Assembly (NCBI RefSeq): GCF_965638725.1
Contig: NC_134956.1
Coordinates: 806,001 to 870,000 of the forward strand
Direction of reading: 5' to 3'
Origin: Aptenodytes patagonicus
Taxonomy: Eukaryota; Chordata; Aves; Sphenisciformes; Spheniscidae
Length of the DNA stretch: 64,000 nt
The translations under genes and the position numbers were made by a program. A model generated the notes under the pieces. It made no database searches, was not told the DNA's origin, and saw only the letters and a list, made by a program, of their open reading frames with translations. This document shows positions 25,166 to 39,000 of this stretch, piece after piece (the first letter of the stretch is position 1; every line of letters begins with the position of its first letter).

Positions 25166-28100
25166 GAGCCACCGCCGGCTGGCTCAGTCGCTGCATTTGA
25201 CAGCTCTTAATTTGACAGCTCTTGATGAAGTGCAGTTCAAAAGAGGCTTAATTAGGTGAAAGTTAAGAAAAATAACCATGTTTTCCACTTTTTTTTTTTT
25301 TTTTAATTTAGCAAAGCAGTGTTTCAGAGCCCGCAGGTCCCCTTATACCCAGAAAGTGCCGTCTCATTCTGCAAACGCCGCCTTTTCCCTTTTTTTTAGC
25401 AGAGAGATAGATTTCCTTGCTCACACCAGGAACCGGGCCGCAGGCAGAACAGTAAATCAGCCACGTACGTGGGATCGCTTCCTCGTACATCCAGATGCTC
25501 TTTGCTGGGAGATGCTCTCCTAAAAGGCAGTTCATAACCTCCGACCACTGAGCTGGCTCCGGGTTGTTGGTAGTAATGGAAACAGAAAATATTTTATCTC
25601 TAAGGAGTGAAATTTTCAGTGCTGCCTTTTGCTTTGAAAATTAATTTAATTAAGGCAGCATGATCCAGTGTAACCTCAGCTACCTAAAGTCATTTTTGCA
25701 AAGTTTAGCATCGAGTGTTCTAAATTTACTAAATCCCTCTTACAGAGAGTAAAGGGATTCCTTTTCCTTTCCGTAAGGGATGGCTGGAAACATTTTTCAA
25801 TACTACTAGTTTCAGCATGGTGATCTAAAAAGCAATTCTGAAATACAGAAAGGGAATTTCCTTTGAAGACACGTCAAGAGTTTCTGAATAATTTTGTTGC
25901 CATTCCTTAAAAGAGCTCAATATTTGGTTTTCCTTAAGTTGGAGTATTTATTTCTTTTGGAGGAGTCTATTTACATTGAATTTTGCAGCTTTGCGTGTTT
26001 CGAAGAAAAGTTACTCGATAGGCATTAACTTCAAAAATGCGACCTTCAGCTTTTCAGGAACATTTTTCACCTCGTAATTCGTTATCGGTGCAAAACACCA
26101 GGTCCAGGCGCTTCATCAGAGTCCAGCCTATTGAATTGTATTGCAGAATGCAAAAAGGGTGAACACGGAAGCAAAGCATCGCTCTGCTACGGGTGTAACG
26201 GTTCTGGGCAGGTAGGTGTTCCGTAGAAATATTTCCTACAGACGATGAAGTTCTGCACATCAAAGCAAATGCAGTTTGGTGCAGAGGCAGCCTTTCCACT
26301 ATTATTTACAGTTATTTGCTGAACATGCTCACTGCACTGTTTTGCTCTCTGGCAGCGCTCCTAGGCAGGCATTGCGGGGACGGGGCGAACAGAAGGGCCA
26401 TTGCTGCCTGTCCGAGGGCCGTGCCTTCGCGCCCGCGGTGGAAGCGACTCTTTGCCGCTCCACAAACATGCAGGAATAATTGCTTTGGTTGCTTTCTTAG
26501 CAAATATTTTTTTACTGTTAAACTTATTTTGCCAGAATACTCGTGGGGAGTAAACACGATGGAGGACACAAATATAACAAATGTATGGGTGGTAGATGTC
26601 CTTCTTCAGCTCCAGCCCCTGCCTGGGGACTGTTACGGTGCTTAATGCATCAGCTGGAGCTCCTGCCTTTCCACATGTCCCAGGTCCACCGCCGTCATCG
26701 TCCTGGTACGGTACGTGTCTGAGATTTGGGACTGGGGGCAGAGGGAGGGGTGGGAGGACGGAGCCACCTGGGATGGTGCAGAGGCCGTGTCCTGCTCAGC
26801 AGAGCTCAAAACGTGGAGGAACACGAAGCGATCTGTCGCAAGAGCTCCATCAGAGACGGCTGGGTATCCCTGAAGGAAGGAATAGCAAGAAGGTGGGAGG
26901 AGGACGGCGGGGCATGGAGGGAAGGTAACAGCCTGCGCAGGAAAGGGAGAGCACAAACAGCAGTCAGCAAACGCCACAGAGAATTTAACCAAAACTGAAG
27001 GAAGTTCTCCTAAAGGCTTTGCTCTTTGCGAGTCAAATTCTGCCAGGATAAGCTTTTTTTTTTTTTTTTTAAAGTAATAATCTTGTAGCAAAGTGGCAGA
27101 GACAGTTTTGCAGAGGGAGATGACAATTAGGACAATTAGTAATTCTTTGCCACTGAAGGGACACTTACACAACGCACACCTAGCGTTCAGATGAGGCTGA
27201 GCCAACCTTACAAACGAGGCGCTTTCTGAAAACGTGCTGCTGTCAGCAAGGCTTTGCTCCCGTGCTGGAAATCCCCCATCGTTTGAAATCCGTTTTACAT
27301 ATTTTTGAGGCTGCCAGCTGATCTCTGACCAGCCCAAGGGATCGTAGTGGAGGAAAATGGCTTGGACTCCAGGCGTTACCAGGCTTGTCAAATATCAGCA
27401 CTCTTGAATGCAACATCTTCCCCTCCTGGTGCACGTCGTCACCGTGGTCCTGGTGCTCAACAGGCCGGGAGCGCCCGGCCAGGAAGAGCGTCGCAGCGGG
27501 CGATGGGGCTGCTCTGCCCTGCTTTGCGCTGCTCAGTAAAGGCGCCTGAAGGCCCCTGCACGGACCTCTCTGGCTTGCTGGGCATTGCCAGCAGAGCCGT
27601 CGGGAACGAGAGCAGCACGGCAGAGCAAGACCGTAACCAGAAAGTGCAGTAGAGAGTGTTACCTTGATTCAGTAAATGACTGGGACTTGCACCCTAATAC
27701 CTGATAACTACAAACAAAAAATAAGCAACTTTTACACGTAACTGAGACCACTGCATTTTTGCAAACTGAGGACCTATTTTGGGCTGATCTACCAGATGAA
27801 GGGACACATTCATTCTTGTGCAGGAAGGACTTCCATGACTGATAAGCATCTGTTTATCGTTTTTAGCCCCACCAAACTAAACATGACAGAAGACAACTAT
27901 TTATAAATACCCTTAGGGGTAAATATCAAGCAGGAAGAACTGCATGAGTTAAAGGTTAATGTTAGCCTGGGATCAAATGGGTACAAATTAGTCATGAATA
28001 AATGCAGACTGGAAATTAGAAGACAGTTAACAGTAACGTGAAGAGCAAAATTCTGGAGCGCCCTGTGATTGCAGAGGTGGTCTGAGAAGCTCGTGGAAGG

Positions 28101-29940
28101 ATTGTGCAACTAAGTAGAAACTCCTGAAGACAGAAAATGGCTTTTTGTTGTGAGTCCTCAGAGATTTGGTGTGCTGCTGTATTTGAAAAGAGAAGGGATT
28201 GCTGTTTTTCCCCGACACACACTAGATTTATAGTGTATGAGTCCTAGGGTTTCTGCTGGTTATTTGTGGGGATAAGAAAAAATTCCTGTTGGTATACCAT
28301 CTAACTTGTGCGGGTTTAGGTTGTTATTTTTTTCCCATCCTCTCAACCACTGAAGATTAGTCACAGCCAGAAGGAGGATGTAAGTGAGGTTTGCTAAGTA
28401 GCGTTAAAATCACGGGGGTCCGGCTGGTGGTCCTGGCTGGTGTTCTCACAGATTACTCACAAGTTCAGCTTTGATGGAAACTCTTCCCTCGGTCAAGGCA
28501 GCAGAGACTACCGAGAGCTGGTATCCTCGTCCGCCTGCGCAGTAGGGGACATCACTCACTCCCCAAAGACCACCAGCAATTTTCACTAAACAAATTTGCA
28601 TCAGGATGCAAACAAGCATCAGGAACCGATGCTATCGATGACTTCTTCTAACTCTCTTCTTGGTGCATGTCACAGGCATGAGCTTGGTCTTTGAGCCACA
28701 GCGCTGTTGTGCCTGTGGCACGTAAGCAGATATCCTTCGAACCATTTTGCCCAAGGCACCTAATTGCCCAGTGGGATGCAGATGTTGGGGCCTCAGCTGT
28801 GTAACCCCGGTCTCCCTTCCAGCCCTGGGTTCTTGTATTACCCAAACGCGCAGCACTGCCCCACGCTCTGTACAGGTCATCTCACGACAGGCCGTCCAGT
28901 GCTCAGTAGTCTTTCGGTGGAAAACAGGTGTGTAAAATCGTGATTGTTCTAAACTGTGGGTGAGGAAGGTGCTGGGATACGTGCCCCAGTGCTAGGAGGC
29001 ACCGCGGGCGTGCGGTCTGCTGTCCCGCTCGCTGCCTTGGCACGCGTAGCTTCACATCTGTCAAGGGGCTGCACCCTGTATTTCTGATTAAACACACTGG
29101 ACATGGTGTGTGGACAAATGGAAAATACCTAGAACACCCCAATAAATAATATATTCACCTTCTTTCTGCAACATAGAAGACATAATCACAGGTTGATATT
29201 TCAGTCATTAAAGTACATTTATTTTCCTAATAAATAAAAGTCTATGTGGCATTATAGAGGAGCTGAGACATCATAAACTGTCCAGCTCTCCCATTTGCTT
29301 TATTGATTTCCTTGGTCCCCTGCTAGCAGCTCCAGGCCTGGTTAAACTATTTCTGTCCATTATATCACAGCCATCGTATTTCTGTGGACTCTCAAGTCAA
29401 CATCCTGCACTCTCCAGGTCATCGTCCTTTCTTGCTGTTACACAGTATAAGCCCAGAATATTTAAAGCATGATTTTGTATTACACCAAGCCGCCCTAGAA
29501 AGCGCCCTTCACTGATTATAAAGTAATTATGGAGGACAAGTTTCACTCAGTCCCAAAATAGCTTGGCATCAAATTCTCAGCTGAAATAAACTGTTATCTT
29601 GTCGTTGCCTTGAGCGCAAACCTACCAGGACAAAGCAGCAGCAGGTCTGGTCCCAAGTGGTGAGTGGTGAATGTGGCAGAGGAGCTCGGTCATCAAACTG
29701 ACGCTGAGTTAGACTAATATATATATATAAAATTTTATTTTATTTTACAAACTGCTGGGAAGGCTGAGATTAGTGGGGACTCTCAGAATATCCAAGTCAA
29801 TGTAGCTAATTATTTAAACCAAAGATACAGTTTTCTTCAGAGCCCTTTTACTACCTCATAGGTTAGTGGTGAAAAATAACCTCTAGTTGAAGGCTGAGAA
29901 AGCAGGAGATGAAGATACGTTATTTAGAGCTGAAGATGTT
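25166..29940. other. Intergenic DNA, nothing recognised
   Basis: This is mixed to AT-rich sequence with poly(T) tracts at about 25290-25306 and 27053-27070. The (AT)6 run at 29717-29728 is a simple microsatellite. A minus-strand open frame of about 249 codons at 26642-27391 has no ATG near its start and is not treated as a gene. Confidence 0.4.
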
Positions 29941-30040
29941 CAGGACAAGGATTACCTATTCCTTTGTGCCTGCACAGTGCCTGGCACAATGGGACCCTCT
30001 TTTAGGGGACAATATGTAGTAAGCATAATAAGAAAAAATA
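29941..30040 (+). repeat. Possible ancient amniote retroposon tail fragment
   Basis: The stretch containing GCACAGTGCCTGGCACAATG, followed by a decayed AATA/AAAA-rich tail, resembles the conserved 3' segment of old amniote retroposons, in which a 'cagcgcctggcacaatgggg'-like core is followed by an ATAATAAAT tail. The resemblance is from memory and covers only about 100 bp, so the family is not assigned. Confidence 0.4.
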
Positions 30041-33000
30041 TAGTATTCCTTGTTCAACCAGAACAACTATAGTAGAAGACTGACAGATGGATTAGCCCAC
30101 ACTTGTCATTCGTATTTGAGCCCTATTTAAGTACTGAGGTTTTTCTGCCTACTGATCTTGATTTCTATTCTGAGAAAAGATGTTTTTCCGATACGTATTC
30201 TGATACGCATTTTCCTTAGCAGCCCATAGGATCTTCAACGAAATAAAACACCTGAAGAATGCTGTAAATACAGGTATGGGCATGCAACTGCCTCTCCTTA
30301 GGCATAATTTTGAGAAGTTTCAGTGGTTATTGGAACAGCAGACTTTATTGTACATCAGGATGCTGCTGGCCAATAGTTGTGTGGTCCTCAAAGCTCACGT
30401 GCTTGTAATCACGTTGCAGCCAGGAGCACCACAAGAACATGCGACGGAAGTACTGAACATCAGCCTAACTGTTCCCAAGCAATTAGCGGGGTTTGGATGA
30501 CGCAATTTTAGAGTGCTCAACCTGATGTGTCAGTTCTTAAGGTTTGCTGAGCCTGTGTTCTCCTAGAAGTCATGCTCCTTTAAGATGTACTCAGCTGAGC
30601 TTCAGTTTCATGTAAGGTATACCTTTATTTCATGGAATATGAATTCTTTGCTCACACCTATATAATGTAAGTAAAATTTAAATTTACTGACCAGATAGAG
30701 GAAGGAATGGCAATCTATCAAGCTATTTAATTTCCTCTTCCCATTGCAAATCATTGTCTGCTTAGTGTGGGAAAAACATCTCTAATTAAGAGTGTTTTTA
30801 TATTGGCCGAGAATACAGTAAACTTGAAGGCAAATGTGTTCTGTGAATCTGTAAAAAAACTGCACCACTTCCACTTAAAAGCCTCTTGGAAATCCCTTTA
30901 TGAAATATTGTATCTTTTATTCTTGTAGTATTGACCCTAACAGGTGCCACAAAAGGCCACTGCCTGATTTTTGCAAAGCCCCAACCTGTTGATTTTGCTT
31001 TACCACCAGAGATGCTCTTTTATATTTGGCGTTTATATGAAAATGAAACTCCTCATTCTTGAATTTGGTAGCTTCCCATAGATCTGTTTTTCTCAAATTC
31101 TGCTTTTTCTTTTTCTCATATAATTTTCACCAGTAAGAATAAGCCTCTTGGATCAAATTAAACTGTTGATTTTTTCTAGCAAAGGGATTCTTTCCTGTTT
31201 TCTTTTGTGACTCTCTCTTTTACTATCCGTTTATTTCAGTAGGAATTATAACAGACTTAACAAGAGCGGGGATGTTACTCCCCACTCCTCCTCTTTCCTC
31301 TGATGGATTTTTCAGAGTTGGAGAAAAAAGATCATGTTACTTTAGAAGCAATTTGATCGACCTACAGAGTCACGTGCTTTGGCTTTCAGCTCTTCCTTTC
31401 AGGACTTAAATGACCCCTTTTATGTGGGAAAAAAACCCACCTATGTACATTATGTGCATATTGCGTGTGTTAAATTTCCAGGGTAACTAACCTTCCGAGT
31501 ATTAAGTTAAAGCACTCTTTGACGCGCCAGTGGGTATGCCTGTTTGCTTAGTATCTCATCAGCAAGATAACCGGACTGTGGGATGTGGCCGAGCAACAGT
31601 GATCGAGTAGCAAACACTGGAGTAGTCCCATCTATCCTGGCCAGGTTCCTGCTGGGGAACGGCACGGGGGAAGTCGAGGAACTGGAAGCTGAAGGGCTAC
31701 GAACAAGGAAGGCAAAGACGGTAAGTCTGCAGCATAGGAGATAAGGACTTGGAAAATGAAAGTACAGGGCCTTAAGCATCCCTGGGACCACAAACCGCAA
31801 TGTCTTCTATGGTGCGAGGTGCCAAGCAAAGAGAAGGAAAACACTCCCTGCTTCCAGCTGCTCAGTACGTGAAAAGACAAAGGGGTCTCTGGAGAAAAGG
31901 CTACAAAATTAACAGTAGATCTGGTGATAGCTAACCACGTGATGGCGTGTGCTGTGTTTCGTATGAGCTGTATCATCTGCTCACTGTTGCTCCTCTGAGT
32001 AGCTGTAGTGGTTCAAGAAGAAAGGAGCCCCGGGATGAGGGACATTACATAGAAAACTGTGGGATTAAAGGAGTGAAGGGCAGAGGTAAAACATGTCCAG
32101 ATAAGTAACTAAGGTTAATGGTAAAAGAGAAGGTCTGGAGTTGGTAACGGAGCAAGACGGTGGGCAATAGGTAGTAGCTGGGTCTCGTGCTGTTTCAGAA
32201 AGAGGACTAGAAAGGGATGAGGATGAAGACGCCTGAATAAATCACGTAAAGGGAAGAGCGCCTGCCGCGAAAAAGCACAGAGGAAGCACCGTCAGCAAGG
32301 GCAATTGCAGCTGGCCGTGTGCAAGGAGAGGCAGGACCTTTTCAAACAGAGTAAATCGAAGGGTGGGTTGTTCAGTCACTTCACATCTTTCATTGTGCTC
32401 CGAGAATTCTCCCTGGATAACAGTTTTCCAACTTTCTAAATGTTTTTGCAATTTTAAGGATATTTCTAAGGTCAAACCAAGCAACCAGTGAACAGCATCA
32501 GGCTGCTTAAAGTCAAGCACAGGGATGCTGTAAATGACAAAGGAAACTTGGAAGACTATGGGAATGACAGTTCGTGATTACGACAACAATTTGTGATGTC
32601 TGGATTATCACATGTGATGTCTGGGTGCAACACAAAGCGGTTTTTCTATTCATTTATTTAAAGCCATCTGTTTTTTTCACATATTCTCTGAAAATCCTCC
32701 GTCTGCTCTCAGTGCCAGAGCTGACCCTTGTTGTCTGAGATATTCTTTCACTCAATAAGTTTGCTCCCAAAAAAGCCCACTCCTTCTCCCTCGGTGAAGA
32801 AAATAGCATGATTAATGTTTTTCCAAGGTTAAAAGGTTTTTTATTTATATAGGTAGAAAGAGCGCTTCTCAGTAGTACTACAATTGACTAAAATAAATTA
32901 CCGGCTACTCAGCAGGTCAAAGGGTGCTTGTGAGTAGTATTCAATCAAATGGGGGGGATATAGGTGTAATATCACAGCGGTACCCATGCCACGAAATAAC

Positions 33001-36000
33001 TGGGGTATTTCCTAGCACAGAAAATCCTTCTCAGTGCCATTTGGGGCATCAGAAAAGTGCACCTAATGCTAAAGAGTATGATTTATTCTCAAGTTCTCAG
33101 ATTTGCATGTTGCTGTAGCAAAACCTAATCTTCTGAATTCCTAATAACGCAAAGCTTTTTCCAGAAAAAAATGCATAATACATGAAGTATTAAAAATGAT
33201 AATTAGAACTTCTCAGATTTAAAGACCGTGCAAAGATCTTGCATTAGATCCATATGATACGTATGATTTAGACGATAGTGTCTGTGCTATAAACTGGAGG
33301 CAAGGCCAGATCACTGGTATCGACAAGACTACAAATCAAGGGTGTCTACATTTGTGACTGGACTTAGATCATCAAATAGGCGGTAAAAGGCAGTCTGCAA
33401 AATTGAGAGATGCAAATGTATTACCAGTATTAGAACAGAAAGTGCGGGTAGCTCGGAAATACCTTTACTTACTTTGCAAGCCTGAATTTTGAGCGAACTG
33501 TCACCTGCATCATGAAGTAAATCAGGCTATCCAGATTTGGTTTTGATCTAGCACTCAATTTTATATCGACAAATAATATGTTGGTGCTACTGGAAATTAT
33601 TTCCTGGGTTCACTGGTGTATTTCAGAATAGGCTCCAGTGATCAATCCTCCAAGAGACCGGTATTATCAATATGCTGCCGCCAACACCCAAAGTAGGTGC
33701 ACAGGGAAAAGCACTAAAATTCCCTGGAGAAGAACTAGCAGGGAAAGAAAATCTTGCTTTCTGATTTCCATTTACAGTCTAAAATAGCCTGTCTGCTGGG
33801 AGCAGTAGTTCTTTGGAGAAACAGTGATTATGAAGACTATGGTCTTATTTACTTTCCACCAGTGTTGCAGCATACTACATATACTCACAGGATATTTTTA
33901 GTCGTAGATTCTGCCAGGCAGAAACGCAGTGGAGTTAATCACACATAGCAAATTAAACAAAAGCAAAGAAGCTGGTAGGCTTGGGGGGGCCTGCAGCAGC
34001 TGAACATTTTGTTACCCTTTCTAGGCAAGCTTTCCACAATTGCATATAGGGAGGGTCGAGGCAAAGGGCAGTGGTGGGCTTTTTTTACCTGGATCAAACA
34101 ACCTGCATATGTATCTGCAGTTAGTAGGCTGAAGCAGGCTGAGAAATCGGTCTATATTCAGATTATAGTCGGAATTAAAGCTCTTTTGTAGTGAAATTGT
34201 TGACGTTGGTCCACCAACATAGTAGCTGTCCTCTGACAAGTACTTTGCAGGCGATGAGCTACTGTGTGCTCCAAGCTCCTGTCCCAGGCGCAGGCGGGTG
34301 ATACAGAAAGGGCTCCTAAAGCACAGAACGGTGGGCTTGAACGTTCACCCGCGGTGGACTGGCATTACCGTCCAAAGATATTTCAAGCAGTCTTGACTCT
34401 AACGTGAATTTCTAGCATGGGAGGAAAGGTATAAAGGACAGGAATTAAAGGTGGCTTCAGTACAGCTCAACTGGACGCAGATATCCTCACCCTGTACCTT
34501 AATGGGCTGATGAGAGAGCTCCTGGACATCATCTTCTGCAGCATGTCCTTCCTTTGTTGAAAAGGTTGCCTAGAACATTCTTGCAGAAACACACCTTTTC
34601 TTCATTGTTCCCTTCAGTGGACATGGAAATGTATCAGTCCCGGTAGCTTTCTCTCTAAAAACACAGAAATAGTAAAATTAATTTATAGTCAATGGTTAGT
34701 GTTAAGTCATAACAAGCTAACTTGATTCAGTGTAACTGAGCCAAGAACATACAATAGAATTATGGCAATCAGCATTTATGGGAATGAACACATCACTGTT
34801 TTAAATGAAAACTATTCTTCCATTAGCTCAAAGTAGCTTGTAAAATCTTTCACTATGACTAAAATCTGGAGTAATGTTGGATATCATTCACCCAAAGGTT
34901 GTGCTGTAATGCTTATTTACAGCATTAGCATTTTAAGTTTTTTGTGAAGCAAAGCAGTAGGGATCAAGTGGACTCCCTCGCATCTGCTATGCCTTTGAGA
35001 GAGAGCACGTGCCTGCTCAGGAATTAAATTAGGAATTAAATATTGAATGAAGAATACACGTGTAAAGAGTTAAGGAGATCTGAATGCTGAACTCACATCC
35101 ACCACGCCACAGGCATAAACAGAACACGCTATAGTCACCCTCTACCCTGAGCAGACGATAACTCTGCCAGCATCCTGGTGCGGCATCCTGGAGCCTCTTG
35201 CCCAGAAGGTGGCTGGCTTCCTCCCAGGGAGTGAGGAAGAAGAGACAAAAGGTGGTCTTAGGAGAGAGATGCCTCAAGTCTGCTTTGTATTCTTCCAGAA
35301 GGAAAGGAAATCACCGTTCATTTTATTACTGTGGACTGAAAGATGGGCTGGTAGAGATGCAGTTTACATGAGACTCCACAACTCAAGGGCTGAAAAGATA
35401 CACCGAGTTTCAGACCGACTGTGTCTCTCTCTGGAAGGGCAAATCCTCTACTCTCTAATGGGAAGATGCAAAGAGGATTATGATGGCAATATCCTTCCTC
35501 AGGCAGGTTTTGGGTTTTTTTCTGGCAAGAGAGATCTTTCCTAATAAATAACTGCTCTTTCTTATGAGCTAGTCGTTGTCAGTGACCACAGGCCTGCATG
35601 GACGCAAAATAGATTCTATCTGCCCAAAACAGCTCACAGACATTGACTATCATTTTGTTTTCTTTACTGGGTAAAAGGAAGAAAATGGCTTTTAAATTAG
35701 ATGTTGAACCCCTTCCAGAATTGCAATATAAGATCCTGAATCAATCATTCTTCATACAGTTACCTCCTACTCCACAAGCTCCTACTACCATAAAAATTGG
35801 TTGTTGCCAACTGAGCTTTGTGAATAATTTGCAGTTTCATATTTGTTAGAGGAAATTTTCCTCTTCTTCTTTTCATTATTTGTCCAGGAGGAGATTTATT
35901 TTCTTGATTTTTTTTTTTCCAAAATGTGCTGTAATCACTCTGCAAGTAATTCTCGCCGTAAATCATTTGTGAGCAATGTGTTGCAAGAAGTCTTCAAACA

Positions 36001-39000
36001 TTTGTCCTAATTCCGTTCGTTCTATATGAACTTGTATCACGTGGTGTCTGTTTCTCTGAACACAACATCAAAAGAGCCGGTTTTGAGCATTCTCCCTGAG
36101 AACAATCCCACTTCTGAACCCAGATTACTCACATAGCACATTTTATTGAAAGTTATTTAAGGCTTAGGGATGCACATTCACTGAGACGCTTGCAGTTTAC
36201 ATGCATCTGTAATTTTCACGCTAACTAGAAGATAGCTTTTCCAACCCTAAAGAGAACATTATTTTACCCACTTCACAACTCGAATCTGCTCCTTGCCAGA
36301 GCTTTTGTCTCATCCCAATTCATTACAATTTCTGTCGCACAAAACATCCCTTGTGAGAGATGAGGCTTTCAACGGCATATAAAGTGGTTGGGTTCCAAAT
36401 TACGACTGAAATGATGCACAATTTCACCATTTAAAAATTACTTAATTCCCAGAAATAATTATGGGATTCTCCTGGTTATTGTTGCATCGTAACGAAAAAT
36501 AAGACTGTATCAAAACACTAGCAGAGGAGTCTGATCCCGACCCTGCTGGAGTCAGTGGAAAGCCTCCCTTTCTCAATTGTCTAGATGGAGGAAACTGCCC
36601 TTCTCAGACTGTAAAATACCATCTTTTCAGATAAAAGTTTAAAAGAATGATTGCACTGTTCAGAGGGGTTTGGGTACTTTACCACGTGTCGTCTTAAAAA
36701 GAAAAATATTAGAATGACTCTGCAATATTGAAAAGGAGGTAAAAGTCAACTCGAACACCAAGTGCCATCTTACACCAGAGTGAAAACGTCAAATCCAAGT
36801 CTTTTGGATTAAGTTGGCCTTAAATGGTTGCATTAAAGACATTTATAAAATACAGGCCTTGGCTCTTGTTGTTATGCAGTGGAAATACTTTGCTGGTATT
36901 TTAGATAATGTAAACAGTTGCTGCAACTGTCACCCAGGCACTTTATGACGTTAAGTAGGAGAAATGGAAATGAAAAAGTCATGAAATTCATGGATGATGA
37001 TGTCTGTGATTGTAACTGGGACATGGATGGGTGTCTCTTCCCTTGTCCCTTACAAGGGGTCCACTCTATGAAAATATGAAAATCTTGAAAAACAATTTAA
37101 AAAAAAAAAATCCGCAGATTTTTTCTTCAGATAGAAATACTGAAGAATGCAAGTCATAAACCAATTAACAGCTTTTCAAATATGAATTTTGCAAAGGGAA
37201 GTTATATTTTGCTCTCAAACCAACTTCTTCTGAAATTATTTTTAAATTTGTGAGTGCAAAAAAGACTTGGTGCACCTTATTAATGTTCTTAAGCTGTATC
37301 ATCTGAGATGGACTGAAATTTTAACTCTCGGTGCTCATAAATAACTCTTGGGATAATTTAGTCTGCTTCATTTCGTCTGCTACAGAAATAATTTGTTGAT
37401 GCTAAGCATCAAAGTTCCCTGAACCCAACTTTCAAACAAGCAGTTTAGGCTTGTCTACCAACCTGGGTGCAAATCCAGCCCAGCCATGGGGACGGGAGAG
37501 CTGCACGCCCCATGGGAGCTCCCGCAGGGAGCCGCGGCCACCTTCCTAATGTCAGCGGACCTGGGGTGGCTGGTACGAACCGCGCGTGCGCTGGCTGGAA
37601 CACAGAGAGTAAAATCACCATGAGACATTCAAACGAGATAATTATATCGTGTTAATTTGCATCTCATTTTTGTAATGTAGTTGTACGCAGCCAATGTAGT
37701 AACTGGAAATTAATACAGCACGATTCGTGCCCTGTCATGTCACACTGCTGGCCTTTCTGAGCAGGAATTTTTTTTAACGCTATACTCATAAATCAAGCCC
37801 CTCAAGACAAGAAAATTATTACGAAGCTGAACAATAACAACTTACACTTAGAAGAGCTCCCTACTTTCTCCTCCACCGGGAGCAGAATAGGCAGCCCCTA
37901 GACTGTTTTCTTGTATGCCGAAGTTAAATCTACATCTTCAGCAACAGCAAATAAACCCATGTTTCTGTTAAGTTACTTAACCGGTGTAGTGTTGTATCCA
38001 CTCTTGAGAAAGGCCTGTATTTTCTCCTCGGAGCGGGTAATACTACATGCATCAGTTTAAAGGCTGATACCACCATTTTAGAGAAGTGGCACAGCAATTC
38101 CTGCATCAAATGATATGTATGGTATTCCTCTTCCTGCTAGGCGTGGATCTCAAACGTAATAGAATCTTTTAATTTAGTTTCACTTACAGTTTATGCTGAA
38201 TCACGTAAAATGTGACTAACTCAGAGACGCAGCACATTTCTTTCCACTTTTCACCATTAGCTGGTATTTTTTTCCCAGTGCCTACATTACACGGCTCCAC
38301 ATTTGGTATTGTGATACTAATGGAGTTGTAGGGTAAAGAAATGGTGATGTGCTGGCATACAGTCTTTTAAAACTTTGTAAGAAGATAGATTCTTTCCGTG
38401 CATTCTTTTACCTGTAATTATCATAGAGACCTACAATATTATACATGAGAGGAAAAAGTTGCTATACTAAAAAAACCCCCAAAACCAACAAACCAGCCTG
38501 TCTCATTTTGAATCTGCATGTTCAAGTACATTTATATCACTGAAAGGGCAGCCGTCCAAAGTATAAATAACTTGAGCTCAAAAAGCAAGGTTGCCACCCT
38601 GAATTGCCAGAAACCACAGCAATCATTTAAATAACAGCACTCTGTGTGGATTCATGCCCAGTTTCATACCTGTGGCTCGCTTCCACCTACAACAGAATGA
38701 AATATGTTGTTAAACTCCATCGCACTGTGCTCTGCTTCACTGGACCAAGTGATGTGAAATACACAAAATGAAGTATGCTGTACACCATGTACTCTAATTC
38801 TACAGAGCAGGTATAATCTCTGTAATTATACCACAACCGCATGGCAAATACCATGTAAATACATAGCAATTGCATGTTCCTACAGCTTACTTGTTAATTA
38901 TGCATTGTTACTAACAAGTTCAAAGATAAATTATCATAGCACTTGCAGCATTTAGGTGCTCGCAAAGCTCCTAAGCTGTGTAATAATGGAATTCATACTA

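Noticed and set aside
24693..25196. Minus-strand frame of 167 codons in a GC-rich block
   Set aside because: It has no recognisable family, is composition-driven, and is overlapped by equally open frames in other phases.
26642..27391. Minus-strand open frame of 249 codons
   Set aside because: It begins with TTG, has no ATG until near its end, reads through a poly(T) tract as a lysine run, and shows no domain or conserved motif. A frame of this length is expected occasionally in 64 kb.
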